Notes: generated by a model not told the origin, from the letters alone. Positions 43,563 through 52,085 are shown, numbered from the stretch's first letter. The stretch: DNA of 64,000 nucleotides from Sporobacter termitidis DSM 10068 (GCF_900130065.1 NZ_FQXV01000003.1:274387-338386), one strand, 5' to 3'. Numbers and translations: made by a program.

Positions 43563-44486
43563 GTGCGGAGAAAAAATTTGCGCTTTGCGTCGGGTCTGCT
43601 GTCCGCCTTTTTGGTGACGGCTCTGACGGGCTGCGTGGATCAGCATCCCACGCAGACTCCCCCGCCCGCTCAAACCGTCGCAGCGGGCGAAAGCACCCCG
43701 CCGGAGGAGCCCCGGCTCGTGGCGACAAGCCGGGCGACGGTGGCCATCTGCGACAAGCTGGATTTGGATTTGGTGGGCAGGCCGTCTCTGGAGGGCCTGC
43801 CGGAGCGGTATGACGACGTGGCCCAGGTGGGCAGCGCCATGGGCCCCGATATGGAGATCATCGCCTCTCTGAACCCCACCGAGGTCCTCGGCCCGGATAC
43901 CCTGGGCCCCAATCTGACAGCGGGCTACAAGGCCGCCGGCATCCCCAACACGTTTTTGAATCTGCGCAGCGTCCAGGGCCTTTATGAGGCCGTGGACTAC
44001 CTTGGGACCAAGTATGACCGCAAGGCGCAGGCCGGCGACCTGCTCGCGGAGTACCACGAAAAGCTGGACGCCTTTCAAAAGGCGAAGGGCGACAAGGAGG
44101 GCCCCAGGGTGCTGCTCCTCATGGGGCTGCCCGGAGCCTACATCGAGTGCACCGCCAGCTCCTATGTGGGAAACCTGGTGGAGCTGGCCGGAGGCGTCAA
44201 TGTGGTCACCGACCCGGAAAACGACTTCGTGAGCTGGAATACCGAGGAGTTGCTGGCCCTGGACCCGGACATCATCCTGCGTACCGCGCACGCCCTGCCC
44301 GAGCAGGTCCAGAAGATGTTTGAGGAGGAATTCCGCACCAACGACATCTGGAGCCATTTCCGCGCCGTACAGGAAAACAAGGTCTATGATCTGGATTACA
44401 GCATCTTCGGCATGAGCGCCACCTTCAACTGGGCCGAGGGCCTGGACGACCTGCTGCCCCTGTTCTACGGGGAGGGGAACCAATGA
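43563..44486 (+). CDS. Haem ABC importer binding lipoprotein (HtsA/IsdE-like)
   Basis: 307 residues from a GTG at 43563, two bases after the shp stop. Lipobox TALTGC. Class III periplasmic-binding-protein fold with the long backbone helix (about 115-140). Motifs VGSAMGPDMEIIASLNP and FGMSATFNWAEG fit the region where IsdE/HtsA use Met (and His) haem ligands. Accepts haem from the Shp-like protein outside the membrane. The stop overlaps the permease ATG. Confidence 0.85.
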   Translation: MRRKNLRFASGLLSAFLVTALTGCVDQHPTQTPPPAQTVAAGESTPPEEPRLVATSRATVAICDKLDLDLVGRPSLEGLPERYDDVAQVGSAMGPDMEIIASLNPTEVLGPDTLGPNLTAGYKAAGIPNTFLNLRSVQGLYEAVDYLGTKYDRKAQAGDLLAEYHEKLDAFQKAKGDKEGPRVLLLMGLPGAYIECTASSYVGNLVELAGGVNVVTDPENDFVSWNTEELLALDPDIILRTAHALPEQVQKMFEEEFRTNDIWSHFRAVQENKVYDLDYSIFGMSATFNWAEGLDDLLPLFYGEGNQ

Positions 44487-45484
44487 GGGACAATGCGAAA
44501 AGGCGCCTCTCAACCGGGCTCCTGGCCTGCTTGATACTCGCCGTGCTCACCGGGGCGCTGACCTTGTGGGCCATGAAAGCAGGAAGCTTGAACGTCACCT
44601 GGAGGCAGCTTATTTCCGGCCTTTTTGTTTCCTACGACGAGACGGTCAGAATCATTTATGATCTGCGATTCCCGCGTATTCTCATTGCGTTGCTGGCCGG
44701 CGCCGCCCTGTCCGCCTCCGGCCTTATTCTCCAAGCCGTGCTGAAAAACCCGCTGGCGGACCCGGGAATCATCGGCATCTCCGGCGGCGCCGGCTTTGCT
44801 GCCGCCCTGGTGACCTCTTTTTTTCCCATGCTCTATTTTTTCAGGCCCATCTTTGCCTGTGTCGGCGGACTTGGAGCCTTCCTCCTGATCTACACGTTGG
44901 CCTGGAAGGGCAGCCTGAACCCGGTCCGCATCCTCCTCGTCGGCGTGGCGATAGCGGCGGTGTTTTCCGGGCTGACCTCCATTCTTGGCGGGATGAACAG
45001 CTCCTCGGGCATATCCCTGGAGGTCTCCGGCCTGTCCATGCGGACCTGGAGCGACGTCAGGCTGCTGGCGGTCTATTCGGCCGTCGGGTTGATTCCGGCG
45101 CTTGTCAGCGCCCCGGCCTGCAATCTGATGGCATTGGATGACCGAACCATACGGAGCCTGGGCACCAACGCCGACCGTCTGCGGGCGCTTTTGTCCCTTA
45201 TGGCGGTATGGCTGGTATCCTCCGCCACGGCGGTCATTGGCGTGGTCGGCTTTCTTGCGCTGCTCGCCCCCCACATGGGCCGGAAGCTGGTGGGCGGCAA
45301 CCACTGGGTTTTGACCCCCTTCTGTATCCTGCTGGGCGCCTTTATCCTGTTGCTGGCCGACACCCTGGGGCGCCTTATCGCCGCGCCTTATGAGGTCCCG
45401 GCCTCGGTGATCATGAGCGTCGTGGGCGGCCCCTGCTTCGTCGTTTTGCTGAGAAAGGGGGACAAGCATCTTGGTCTGCGTTGA
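44483..45484 (+). CDS. Haem/iron ABC permease, FecCD family (HtsB-like)
   Basis: 333 residues, about nine to ten membrane helices. LRFPRILIALLAGAALSASGLILQAVLKNPLADP (family signature region, residues 65-98) and the GFLALLAPHMGRKLVGG coupling loop are typical of BtuC/FecCD/HmuU. Forms a homodimeric channel with the ATPase encoded next. Start ATG in the ATGA overlap. Confidence 0.92.
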   Translation: MRDNAKRRLSTGLLACLILAVLTGALTLWAMKAGSLNVTWRQLISGLFVSYDETVRIIYDLRFPRILIALLAGAALSASGLILQAVLKNPLADPGIIGISGGAGFAAALVTSFFPMLYFFRPIFACVGGLGAFLLIYTLAWKGSLNPVRILLVGVAIAAVFSGLTSILGGMNSSSGISLEVSGLSMRTWSDVRLLAVYSAVGLIPALVSAPACNLMALDDRTIRSLGTNADRLRALLSLMAVWLVSSATAVIGVVGFLALLAPHMGRKLVGGNHWVLTPFCILLGAFILLLADTLGRLIAAPYEVPASVIMSVVGGPCFVVLLRKGDKHLGLR

Positions 45485-46232
45485 AAATATCCGCTTTTCC
45501 TACGGGGACACTCCGGTACTTCAAGGCGTATCCCTGACTGTCAAGGCCGGGGTGGTAACGACCCTCATGGGGGCCAATGGCTGTGGGAAGACCACCCTGC
45601 TCAACCTGATGACCAAAAACCTCCGGCCCGACGCCGGGCATGTCACTTTAGACGGGACCGACATTCAGTCCATGCGCCTGAAGGAGTTTGCCCGCTGTGC
45701 CGCCATCGTGCATCAAAAAAACTCGGCGCCGGACGATTTGTCGGTGCGCAAGCTGGTTTCCTACGGCCGCCTGCCCTATTGCTCCATGCTCCGGTCACAG
45801 CGCGGCGAGGACCTGGAAAAGGTGGAATGGGCCCTGAGCGCCACCGACATGACGGCGCTGGCGGACCGGCCCATGGGCGCTCTTTCCGGCGGTGAGCGGC
45901 AGCGCGCCTTTCTCTCCATGGCTCTGGCCCAGGGCACCAGGCTGCTGTACCTGGACGAGCCCACCACGTTTCTGGACGTGCGCTACCAGGTCGAGCTTCT
46001 GCGGCTTATCCGGCGGCTCAACCGGGAGCTTGGCATTACCATCGTTATGGTACTGCACGACATCAACCAGGCTCTCTGCTACAGCGACGAGGTGGTAGGC
46101 CTGAAGGACGGCGCCGTATTCTGCCAGGGGCCGCCCAACCAGGTGATCAGCCAGGAAACCATACACGCCCTCTACGGCATCCGGCTCGAAGTCTGCCGCC
46201 AGAATAAAACGCTCTGGGTCATGACCGTCTGA
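45471..46232 (+). CDS. Haem/iron ABC ATPase (HtsC/FecE-like)
   Basis: 253 residues, TTG start at 45471 with AAAGGGGG ahead, overlapping the permease end by 14 bases. Walker A GANGCGKTT, signature LSGGERQRAF, Walker B RLLYLDEPTTFLD and H-loop VLHDINQA are intact. It energises the haem importer. Last gene of the surface/haem operon, followed by a terminator. Confidence 0.92.
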   Translation: MVCVENIRFSYGDTPVLQGVSLTVKAGVVTTLMGANGCGKTTLLNLMTKNLRPDAGHVTLDGTDIQSMRLKEFARCAAIVHQKNSAPDDLSVRKLVSYGRLPYCSMLRSQRGEDLEKVEWALSATDMTALADRPMGALSGGERQRAFLSMALAQGTRLLYLDEPTTFLDVRYQVELLRLIRRLNRELGITIVMVLHDINQALCYSDEVVGLKDGAVFCQGPPNQVISQETIHALYGIRLEVCRQNKTLWVMTV

Positions 46233-46256
46233 TCGGGCTATGCTTAAATTCAAAGC

Positions 46257-46291
46257 AAAACCTCGCAGCTATAGCAGCTGCGAGGTTTTTT
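46257..46291 (+). terminator. Terminator of the haem operon
   Basis: AAAACCTCGCAGCT-ATAGC-AGCTGCGAGGTTTTTT. The same stem recurs at 51588-51614, each time directly beside a tRNA-like remnant. Confidence 0.85.
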
Positions 46292-46295
46292 AGTG

Positions 46296-46347
46296 ACACG
46301 CCGGAGATTCGAACTGCGGCCCCCCTGCTTACAGGTCTCAGTACCGC
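46296..46347 (-). repeat. Degenerate tRNA-Lys-like 3' half, copy A
   Basis: On the minus strand this reads like the anticodon 3' stem, variable loop, T-arm (GCAGTTCGAATCTCCGG) and part of the acceptor of a tRNA-Lys, but the 5' half and a proper anticodon loop are missing. A sister copy with the same neighbouring hairpin lies at 51618. Confidence 0.5.
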
Positions 46348-46364
46348 ATATAAAAGCACGCTTT

Positions 46365-47159
46365 TTATTTTAATCCGTAGATCAGGCCCATTTGCCCGGC
46401 CACCAGGGGCGTTTTTAAAAAGCCGGGTACGAAGTCATTTTGCCGTGTGTCCACAAAATGGAGCTCCGCCACATCCCCGGACAATTCCCTGATGAGCGCT
46501 TCCAAATCGGGATAGTGCGTTCGTGAGAAAAACACATCCCCAAACGAGAACGCGCCGCCGGGTTTTACGACCCGCAGCGCCTCGCGAATCAGCGCCAGCT
46601 TATCCGGCTGGCTCCTTACCTCATGGAATACGAAATTGCTGACGGCCGCATCAAAATAGGCATCTGGGAATTCCAGCTTCGACGCGTCCCCTTTTTGAAA
46701 GGCCGTCCTGTCGCTGACGCCCTCAAGCCGCGCGTTTGCTTCGCATTGGCTCCGGGCATAATCCCAGGCTGCGCCCCAGTAATCCATGCCGGTCACGCGC
46801 GCATTTGGATATTTCTTTGCCGCTTTGACAGCCATCGCGCCGCTGCCGCAGCCAATATCCAGCAGAAGTCCTTCTCCGTTCCAATGGAGATAAGCAAGTA
46901 CGTTATCCAGTATCCTGCCCTGCACGCCGCCGCCTTCATAGGACAGCAGCCTGCGGGCATGGGCCATATATCCGAAAAGGCCCAGGAATAAAACGGCTGC
47001 CGCTGCCAAAAGCACACGCAAAACGATCAGCACCGCGCCTCCGGCAATAAGAAAGCTCAGGCCAAACAGCACGGCCAGAATACCGCCGACGGTGCCCGAG
47101 ACCATGAGCAGCTTGACTGGAATCCAGTTCGCGTAATCGAGCTTTTCCCGATCATTCAT
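46365..47159 (-). CDS. Membrane-tethered class I SAM methyltransferase
   Basis: 264 residues. Two N-terminal membrane helices (about 18-60), then a Rossmann methyltransferase domain: motif I LLLDIGCGSGAMA, acidic loop GMDYW, motif IV region DAAVSNFVFHEV, post-motif LRVVKPGGAFSFGD. Substrate unknown; the active domain would face the cytoplasm. It lies 40 bases downstream of the metal ATPase on the same strand and is probably in its operon, so a link to metal or metalloid stress is plausible. GGGGGA ribosome site ahead of ATG 47159. Confidence 0.85.
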   Translation of the reverse strand: MNDREKLDYANWIPVKLLMVSGTVGGILAVLFGLSFLIAGGAVLIVLRVLLAAAAVLFLGLFGYMAHARRLLSYEGGGVQGRILDNVLAYLHWNGEGLLLDIGCGSGAMAVKAAKKYPNARVTGMDYWGAAWDYARSQCEANARLEGVSDRTAFQKGDASKLEFPDAYFDAAVSNFVFHEVRSQPDKLALIREALRVVKPGGAFSFGDVFFSRTHYPDLEALIRELSGDVAELHFVDTRQNDFVPGFLKTPLVAGQMGLIYGLK

Positions 47160-47199
47160 GATTTAATCCCCCAATCGTAAATGGCAGCGCGAAGGCTGG

Positions 47200-49071
47200 T
47201 CATTTGTATTTCCTGTCGTACAAAAGGGCGGCATTGAGCACGACCAGCACGGAACCTGCGTTGTGGACCAGGGCTCCGCTGACCGGATTGAGTATGCCGG
47301 CCACTGAAAGGGCAATCGCCGCAAAGTTGATCGCCATCGAGAGCATGATGTTGAATTTGATGGTCCGTACCGTGGCGTTGGACAGCTTCTTCAAATAAGG
47401 GATTTTGGCGATATCGTCGCCGATCAGGGCGATGTCCGCCGCTTCAACGGCGATATCGCTGCCCATGCCGCCCATCGCCACGCCGACATCGGCCGCCTTC
47501 AGTGCCGGCGCGTCGTTGACGCCGTCACCGATCATGCAGACCTTGTGTCCCTGTTTTTTCAGCTCCTCAATGCTGCGCACCTTATCGGCCGGGAGCAGCT
47601 CCGCCCTGACGGAAGAAATGCCGACTCTTTCGGCGAAATAGTCGGCGGTCTGCCGGTGGTCGCCCGTCAGCAGGACGACCTGAGTATCCATATCCCGCAG
47701 CTCCTGAACCATGCTTTTTGCGGTATCCCGAATCGTGTCGGAGAGCGCAATGGCCCCGACGAGCGCTTGCTCCAGGGCGACCAGGACGACAGCCTTCCCC
47801 TGTGCACGAAAGCGCTCCAGCTCTGTCCGGGCCCGGTCGTCGATATGTACCGCGTTCTCCCGCAGATACGCCGCGCTGCCGCACAGCAGCTCCCGTCCAT
47901 CCACAATCGCCCGGATGCCTTTCCCCGGCAGCATCTGAAAATCGCTTGCCGCATCTGTTGCCACGTGATTTTCCTTGGCGTAGGCCACGATCGCCTTTGC
48001 CAGCGGATGCTCCGAATAGGCTTCGGCGGAAGCGGCCAAACGCAGCAGGGCGACTCCGTTCACCCCTTCCGCCAAGGGATAAATATCGCTGACGGTGAGC
48101 GCGCCGTGGGTCAGTGTGCCGGTTTTATCAAACGCGATACAGTCCGCTTTCCCCATGATTTCCAGCGCCTCGCCCGACTTGATCATCACGCCGTGCCGGG
48201 TCGCCTGCCCGATTGCCGCCATAATGGAGGTGGGGGTGGCCAACGCCAGCGCGCAGGGGCAGAATACAACCAGTATGGTCACAGCCCGGATGATTTCGCC
48301 TGTGACGAGAAAGGTTATCACCGCGATGGCCAGCGCGATGGGGACGAGCCAGGTCGCCCACTTGTCCGCGATGCGCTGCATAGGCGCTTTGCTGTTCTCC
48401 GCCTCCTGCACCAGGCGGATCAGCCGTTGAAGAGAGGAATCCGCTCCCGCCGTGGTGACGGTGATGTCAATGGCGCCGAAACAGTTGATGGTTCCGCAGA
48501 ACACGTTGTCGCCGGGGGCTTTATCGACGGGCAGCGACTCTCCGGTCATGATCGCCTGGTCTATCGAGGTCGTCCCGCTGATGATCTCGCCGTCCGCCGG
48601 GATCGTCTCTCCCGGCAGAATACGCAGATGGTCCCCCGCCTTGATGTGCTCCGCCGGAATCATTTCCTCCCGGCTTCCCGCCGCGTCGGTGGTGAGCCCC
48701 CTGCCCTGCGCAGGCGTGAGGCTGATAAGCCGTTTCAACCCCTTTTTTGACCGTTCCACGGTCTTATCCTCCAGTATCGCCCCGATCGCCATGATAAAGG
48801 CCACTTCGCCGGCGGCAAAAAGCTCGCCGATGGCGATGGACGCGATCATGGCAATGGAAATCAGCAGCGCGGAGGAAACCCACCTTTGGAATATGAGCCG
48901 GGTCACGGCAAGGTACAGCAGGGGCAGCCCGCAGATGAGCACGGTGACCCAGGCGGGATCGACGGGAAGCGCCTTCCCCGCCAGCATTAAAATGAGGCTT
49001 GCCGCCAGAAAGACGGCGGCCGCAATGGTCATGGGAACGCCGCCCAATAGGTTGCTTATCCGTTTAATCAT
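47200..49071 (-). CDS. P1B-type heavy-metal ATPase, CPC motif, no N-terminal HMA domain
   Basis: 623 residues. Actuator loop MTGESLPVDK, phosphorylation site DKTGTLT, hinge MIGDGVNDAPAL, metal-gating CPC in VVFCPCALALATPTS. C-terminal helix with HNAGSVLVVLNAALL. CPC with a following HNA/N-type helix fits the Zn/Cd/Co or Cu-exporting P1B groups; with no cytoplasmic HMA domain the metal cannot be fixed. The upstream CsoR-like palindrome favours copper or a related soft metal. Exports metal ions from the cytoplasm. Start ATG 49071 with a weak GGTGG site. Confidence 0.88.
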   Translation of the reverse strand: MIKRISNLLGGVPMTIAAAVFLAASLILMLAGKALPVDPAWVTVLICGLPLLYLAVTRLIFQRWVSSALLISIAMIASIAIGELFAAGEVAFIMAIGAILEDKTVERSKKGLKRLISLTPAQGRGLTTDAAGSREEMIPAEHIKAGDHLRILPGETIPADGEIISGTTSIDQAIMTGESLPVDKAPGDNVFCGTINCFGAIDITVTTAGADSSLQRLIRLVQEAENSKAPMQRIADKWATWLVPIALAIAVITFLVTGEIIRAVTILVVFCPCALALATPTSIMAAIGQATRHGVMIKSGEALEIMGKADCIAFDKTGTLTHGALTVSDIYPLAEGVNGVALLRLAASAEAYSEHPLAKAIVAYAKENHVATDAASDFQMLPGKGIRAIVDGRELLCGSAAYLRENAVHIDDRARTELERFRAQGKAVVLVALEQALVGAIALSDTIRDTAKSMVQELRDMDTQVVLLTGDHRQTADYFAERVGISSVRAELLPADKVRSIEELKKQGHKVCMIGDGVNDAPALKAADVGVAMGGMGSDIAVEAADIALIGDDIAKIPYLKKLSNATVRTIKFNIMLSMAINFAAIALSVAGILNPVSGALVHNAGSVLVVLNAALLYDRKYK

Positions 49072-49115
49072 AACACACCACCTGGTCCCTTCAAATCCAT
49101 AGGAAATACGCGGAA

Positions 49116-49142
49116 ATAATATCCCCCCGGGGGGGATATTAT
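49116..49142. promoter_or_regulatory. CsoR/FrmR-type operator upstream of the metal ATPase
   Basis: A 27-bp palindrome: arms ATAATATCCCCCC and GGGGGGATATTAT about a central G. The G/C-tract flanked by ATAT is the form bound by CsoR/FrmR-family (DUF156) regulators. It lies 45 bases before the ATPase start. No such regulator gene lies in the window. The remaining part of 49072-49450 shows only a tRNA-like remnant. Confidence 0.6.
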
Positions 49143-49257
49143 GATCGTAGCAGAGATGATATATTTTGTCAATATCCGCTGAAGGGAACCGCTGTCAAAA
49201 CCAGCCCCGGGACCGCCATATGAAGCGCATAAAAGGAGGGGAAACACCCGGAGTTTT

Positions 49258-49305
49258 CTGGCGACCCGCCGGGGCTTCGAACTTGGCGGGTATAGAGTTC
49301 TAAAC
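49258..49305 (-). repeat. Degenerate tRNA-like fragment, copy C
   Basis: GCGACCCGCCGGGGCTTCGAAC on the plus strand (49261-49282) matches the reversed acceptor and T-arm of a tRNA-Lys-type gene. The rest of the cloverleaf is not recognisable, and the hairpin seen beside copies A and B is absent. Confidence 0.35.
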
Positions 49306-49450
49306 ACAGTTAATAATACGAAAAAGAGATGAAACACTGAAAAAGCTCTTATGTCTACTGTTGACTGCATTCATAGCCACAGCACCTATGGTAGCACGCC
49401 CTAAAACACGGCTTAACATATTATATTAGAAACACTTGCGGAGGCTTGAC

Positions 49451-50344
49451 ATGCAATCGAATATTACCTCACTAAAGATCTACGGATTAAGTGAATATGA
49501 TGTTATAAAAGAGGTAATATTATGTTCTCCCGAATATATGAGGATCGATGAAATTATCAATCTTACCCAACGAAAATATGCTAAAGAAAACATTTGCTCA
49601 GAGCTTGCTGTTAAACAGCATTCGCATTTAATTCAAATATTGCAGGAGAACGATATTAAAGTTCATTTATTATCTTTACAGGAAGACCTCCCAGAACAGG
49701 TTTTTACTCGTGACATCGGGTTCGTTATCGGCAGACGATTTTTTGTTTCAAATTTGAAGGAGAGAATTCGATTAGGCGAAACAAAAATATTGAAGGAATG
49801 GCTGAATGATCGGCATTTTGATTTTGTTGAATTACAAGCAGGATGTATCGAAGGCGGAGATGTAATCGTCGATAAAGATTTGATTTGGTTAGGGCTTAGT
49901 GACAGAACATCAGAATCGGTCATTAACGAGCTCGCAGATCGGTGTCCCGGCTATACCATTCAGCCTGTTGCATTTGACCCTGATTTCCTGCACTTTGACT
50001 GCACATTTAATGTTATTTCAGAATTTGATGCTTTAATTTATCGAAATGCTTTTAAAAGAGAGGAGCTTTTAAGGCTTTCAAATTACTATAATTTAATTGA
50101 AATCAGCAAAGAAGAGCAATTTACACTCGGGACCAATGTCCTGTCCATCGGACAAGGGAAAATAATTAGCTCTCCTCAAAACAAGCAGATCAATAAGAAG
50201 CTGGCACAGCTTGGTTATCATGTAATTAATGTGGATATATCGGAAATACTCAAATCAGGCGGGGCGTTCAGATGTATTACCTTACCAATTGTTAAAGATT
50301 ATTCAATTGTAAAAAGCAATAAACTGCTAAAATCCCCCGGTTAA
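49451..50344 (+). CDS. Arginine deiminase / DDAH-family amidinohydrolase
   Basis: 297 residues; ATG 49451 after GGAGG. The beta-alpha propeller motifs are FTRDIGFVIG, CIEGGDVIV, HFDCTFNVI (catalytic His) and GGAFRCITLP (catalytic Cys). Closest in pattern to dimethylarginine dimethylaminohydrolase-like proteins; hydrolyses a guanidino or ureido compound in the cytoplasm, substrate uncertain. AT-rich relative to the neighbours and transcribed alone with its own terminator, so it may be acquired. Confidence 0.85.
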   Translation: MQSNITSLKIYGLSEYDVIKEVILCSPEYMRIDEIINLTQRKYAKENICSELAVKQHSHLIQILQENDIKVHLLSLQEDLPEQVFTRDIGFVIGRRFFVSNLKERIRLGETKILKEWLNDRHFDFVELQAGCIEGGDVIVDKDLIWLGLSDRTSESVINELADRCPGYTIQPVAFDPDFLHFDCTFNVISEFDALIYRNAFKREELLRLSNYYNLIEISKEEQFTLGTNVLSIGQGKIISSPQNKQINKKLAQLGYHVINVDISEILKSGGAFRCITLPIVKDYSIVKSNKLLKSPG

Positions 50345-50372
50345 CAGGTCATCCTGTGCCGGGGAATTTTTA
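50335..50372 (+). terminator. Terminator of the amidinohydrolase gene
   Basis: CCCCGG (50335-50340) pairs with CCGGGG (50359-50364), with an inner ACAGG-TCAT-CCTGT stem, followed by AATTTTTAT. Confidence 0.75.
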
Positions 50373-50510
50373 TAATTAAATTAAATGGCATCCCCATCGT
50401 TTCAACGTATAGCGTCCGTTACATTAGAAATACTCTTGTCCTTAATATTACCAGCGGAAGAATTCATATAAGTATAAAAACAGGCAACTATATAATCGAG
50501 GATAACTTAT

Positions 50511-51002
50511 ATGACTGTAATTTTGCTGATTGCGTTGGCTATATTCCTGATCGCTCTCGCGATTTTTTTGATTCCCGTAAAGATTAGCTCTCATCTTGAC
50601 GTAAGCATGGCAGATGTTTATACAAAAGCAACTTGGTCATTTATTAAAGCAGAATTAAAATTAATCGGTGACCAGGCATTTCTTCGCATTTTCCTTTTTA
50701 ATATGAAAGTTTTCTCCCGGTTTATAAACCGTAAAAGAAAAAAGCACAGAAGATCGGCCGTTCAAATACTCAAAGCACTAAAGCTAAACCACACGGCTCT
50801 TGATATTAACTATGGTTTTAACGAACCTTATTTAACAGGAATTTTTTTCGTAATACTTAACTTTATAGCATCTATCTTTAACAAAGCTGAAGTTGGGTTA
50901 TATCCGGAGTTTTTGCCGGATGCGGAATTTTTGAGAATAAAAGCAAAAACAAATCTTAATATCGGCAAAACTATAATAAATTTATCCAGGCAGAAAGTAT
51001 AA
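50511..51002 (+). CDS. DUF2953 protein (partner of GerW)
   Basis: 163 residues, one N-terminal membrane helix (1-22) followed by a basic soluble domain (NRKRKKHRRS at about 75-85; LDINYGFNEPYLTGIFFVILN). This is the DUF2953 pattern, which in Clostridia and Bacilli stands just upstream of the gerW/ytfJ sporulation gene, as here. Probably made in sporulating cells; molecular role unknown. Confidence 0.75.
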   Translation: MTVILLIALAIFLIALAIFLIPVKISSHLDVSMADVYTKATWSFIKAELKLIGDQAFLRIFLFNMKVFSRFINRKRKKHRRSAVQILKALKLNHTALDINYGFNEPYLTGIFFVILNFIASIFNKAEVGLYPEFLPDAEFLRIKAKTNLNIGKTIINLSRQKV

Positions 51003-51036
51003 CTTAATCTAAAATTTAATCAGGAGGCCAGCTAAC

Positions 51037-51531
51037 ATGGATCAATTGAATTTAAATGAGAACGTGGATTCTCTGTTTCGGAGTCTTGAGAATTTTACGC
51101 AAAAAGAGGGTATTATCGGAAAACCCGTCACGCAGGGCGATAAGACGTTCCTGCCTGTAGTGTCGATTACACTGGGCTGCGGAGGCGGAAATGCGAACAT
51201 GAAAGGACAAGGCGGCAGCTCAGGTTCCAGCACAGGCATGTCCTCAAACACCGGAACGGGGGCCATGGGGCTTGGTGCAAAGCTCTGTACGGACGCCGTC
51301 ATTGTTATTGATGGACAAAATGTATCTGTTCTGCCGATGAACGCAGCCGGTGCTTCAACAAGCCTTGTGGATAAAATTCCTCAAATCATCTCCGGGATGA
51401 AGGGGCAGAGTCAGGGCCAAAATCAGAGTACTCAAGGCCAGGGTGTACAAACGCAAGGTCAGGGTTCTCAGCAAACGCAAGGTACCCAGAATCAAAGCAC
51501 ATCCAGCACACAGACTCCTCTATTCAAGTAA
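51037..51531 (+). CDS. gerW: Sporulation protein GerW (YtfJ family)
   Basis: 164 residues; ATG 51037 after AGGAGG. N-terminal half matches GerW/YtfJ (NVDSLFRSLENF, IGKPVTQGDKTFLPV, ITLGCGGG, GLGAKLCTDAVIVIDG). The C-terminal 40 residues are a Gln/Gly/Ser/Thr-rich tail (repeated Q-G-Q-S/T units), longer than usual. A sporulation-sigma regulated protein needed for normal germination in Bacillus; good evidence for an endospore former. Confidence 0.9.
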   Translation: MDQLNLNENVDSLFRSLENFTQKEGIIGKPVTQGDKTFLPVVSITLGCGGGNANMKGQGGSSGSSTGMSSNTGTGAMGLGAKLCTDAVIVIDGQNVSVLPMNAAGASTSLVDKIPQIISGMKGQSQGQNQSTQGQGVQTQGQGSQQTQGTQNQSTSSTQTPLFK

Positions 51532-51545
51532 GGAACTAATATATG

Positions 51546-51580
51546 AATAAGACCGCTTCGTTTGGAGCGGTCTTATTGTT
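51546..51580 (+). terminator. Terminator of the gerW operon
   Basis: AATAAGACCGCT (51546-51557) pairs with AGCGGTCTTATT (51566-51577); followed by GTT. Confidence 0.75.
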
Positions 51581-51587
51581 CCCAAAC

Positions 51588-51662
51588 CCCTCGCAGCTGT
51601 TGCAGCTGCGAGGGTTGGACCCGTCGGAGATTCGAGCTCCGAACCCCCTGCCTAAACGGCCT
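51588..51662 (-). repeat. Hairpin plus degenerate tRNA-Lys-like 3' half, copy B
   Basis: The CCTCGCAGCT...GCAGCTGCGAGG hairpin is followed, as at 46.3 kb, by a reversed T-arm/acceptor remnant (GTCGGAGATTCGAGCTCCGA) and CCCCCTGCCTAAACGG, the trace of an anticodon stem. On the minus strand this is tRNA 3' half then terminator. Confidence 0.5.
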
Positions 51663-51800
51663 GAATGAGCGCGCATTAAGCCGGCAAATAAAGTGCGCCA
51701 TGGCAAATAATTCAGCCAAAGAAAGATTGTATTGACATTGATTGTTTATTTTCTTATAATTATTTATACAATTAAATATATATGCGCTTGTAAATCATGC

Positions 51801-51948
51801 GTGGCATCTGCCGCGCAGGAAGTTGGGTGAGAATCCCACACAGGAACGCTGCTGTATTAACGGAGCAGTCTTTTACGGGAAACCAGCCACTGGAAGCAAT
51901 TCTGGGAAGGCAAAAGGCTGCGATGAGGTTTAAGTCAGAATACGTTTA
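51801..51948 (+). ncRNA. Cobalamin riboswitch 1 (Dpp/Nik-type importer)
   Basis: B12-element landmarks in order: GGGTGAGAATCCCAC, GCTGCTGTA, AGCCACTGG, TCTGGGAAGGC, GATGAGG, AAGTCAGAATAC. It is followed by a strong terminator at 52043, the expected off-switch when B12 is bound. Controls the binding-protein gene at 52193. Confidence 0.85.
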
Positions 51949-52042
51949 CGAGATGCTGTTGAAGATGCTCTTCGGTACTTAGGAGTAATTTAAGGTTTGT
52001 TGTCGTTCATTTTGAACCGGCGACTATTTGTTTTGTCATAAA

Positions 52043-52085
52043 ACACTGTATCAGAGCATTTATGCTCGATACAGTGTCTTTTTAT
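52043..52085 (+). terminator. Riboswitch 1 terminator
   Basis: ACACTGTATC (52043-52052) with GATACAGTGT (52068-52077), inner GAGCATTTATGCTC stem, then CTTTTTATT. Confidence 0.85.

Noticed and set aside
47545..48750. 401-codon plus-strand frame inside the metal ATPase
   Set aside because: Antisense of the P-type ATPase motifs (DKTGTLT, CPC); no ribosome site.
51588..51614. Hairpin beside tRNA-like copy B considered as CRISPR or IS end
   Set aside because: Only two copies with unique flanks and no spacers; better explained as a terminator retained with a decayed tRNA gene. No CRISPR array or transposase is seen in the window.
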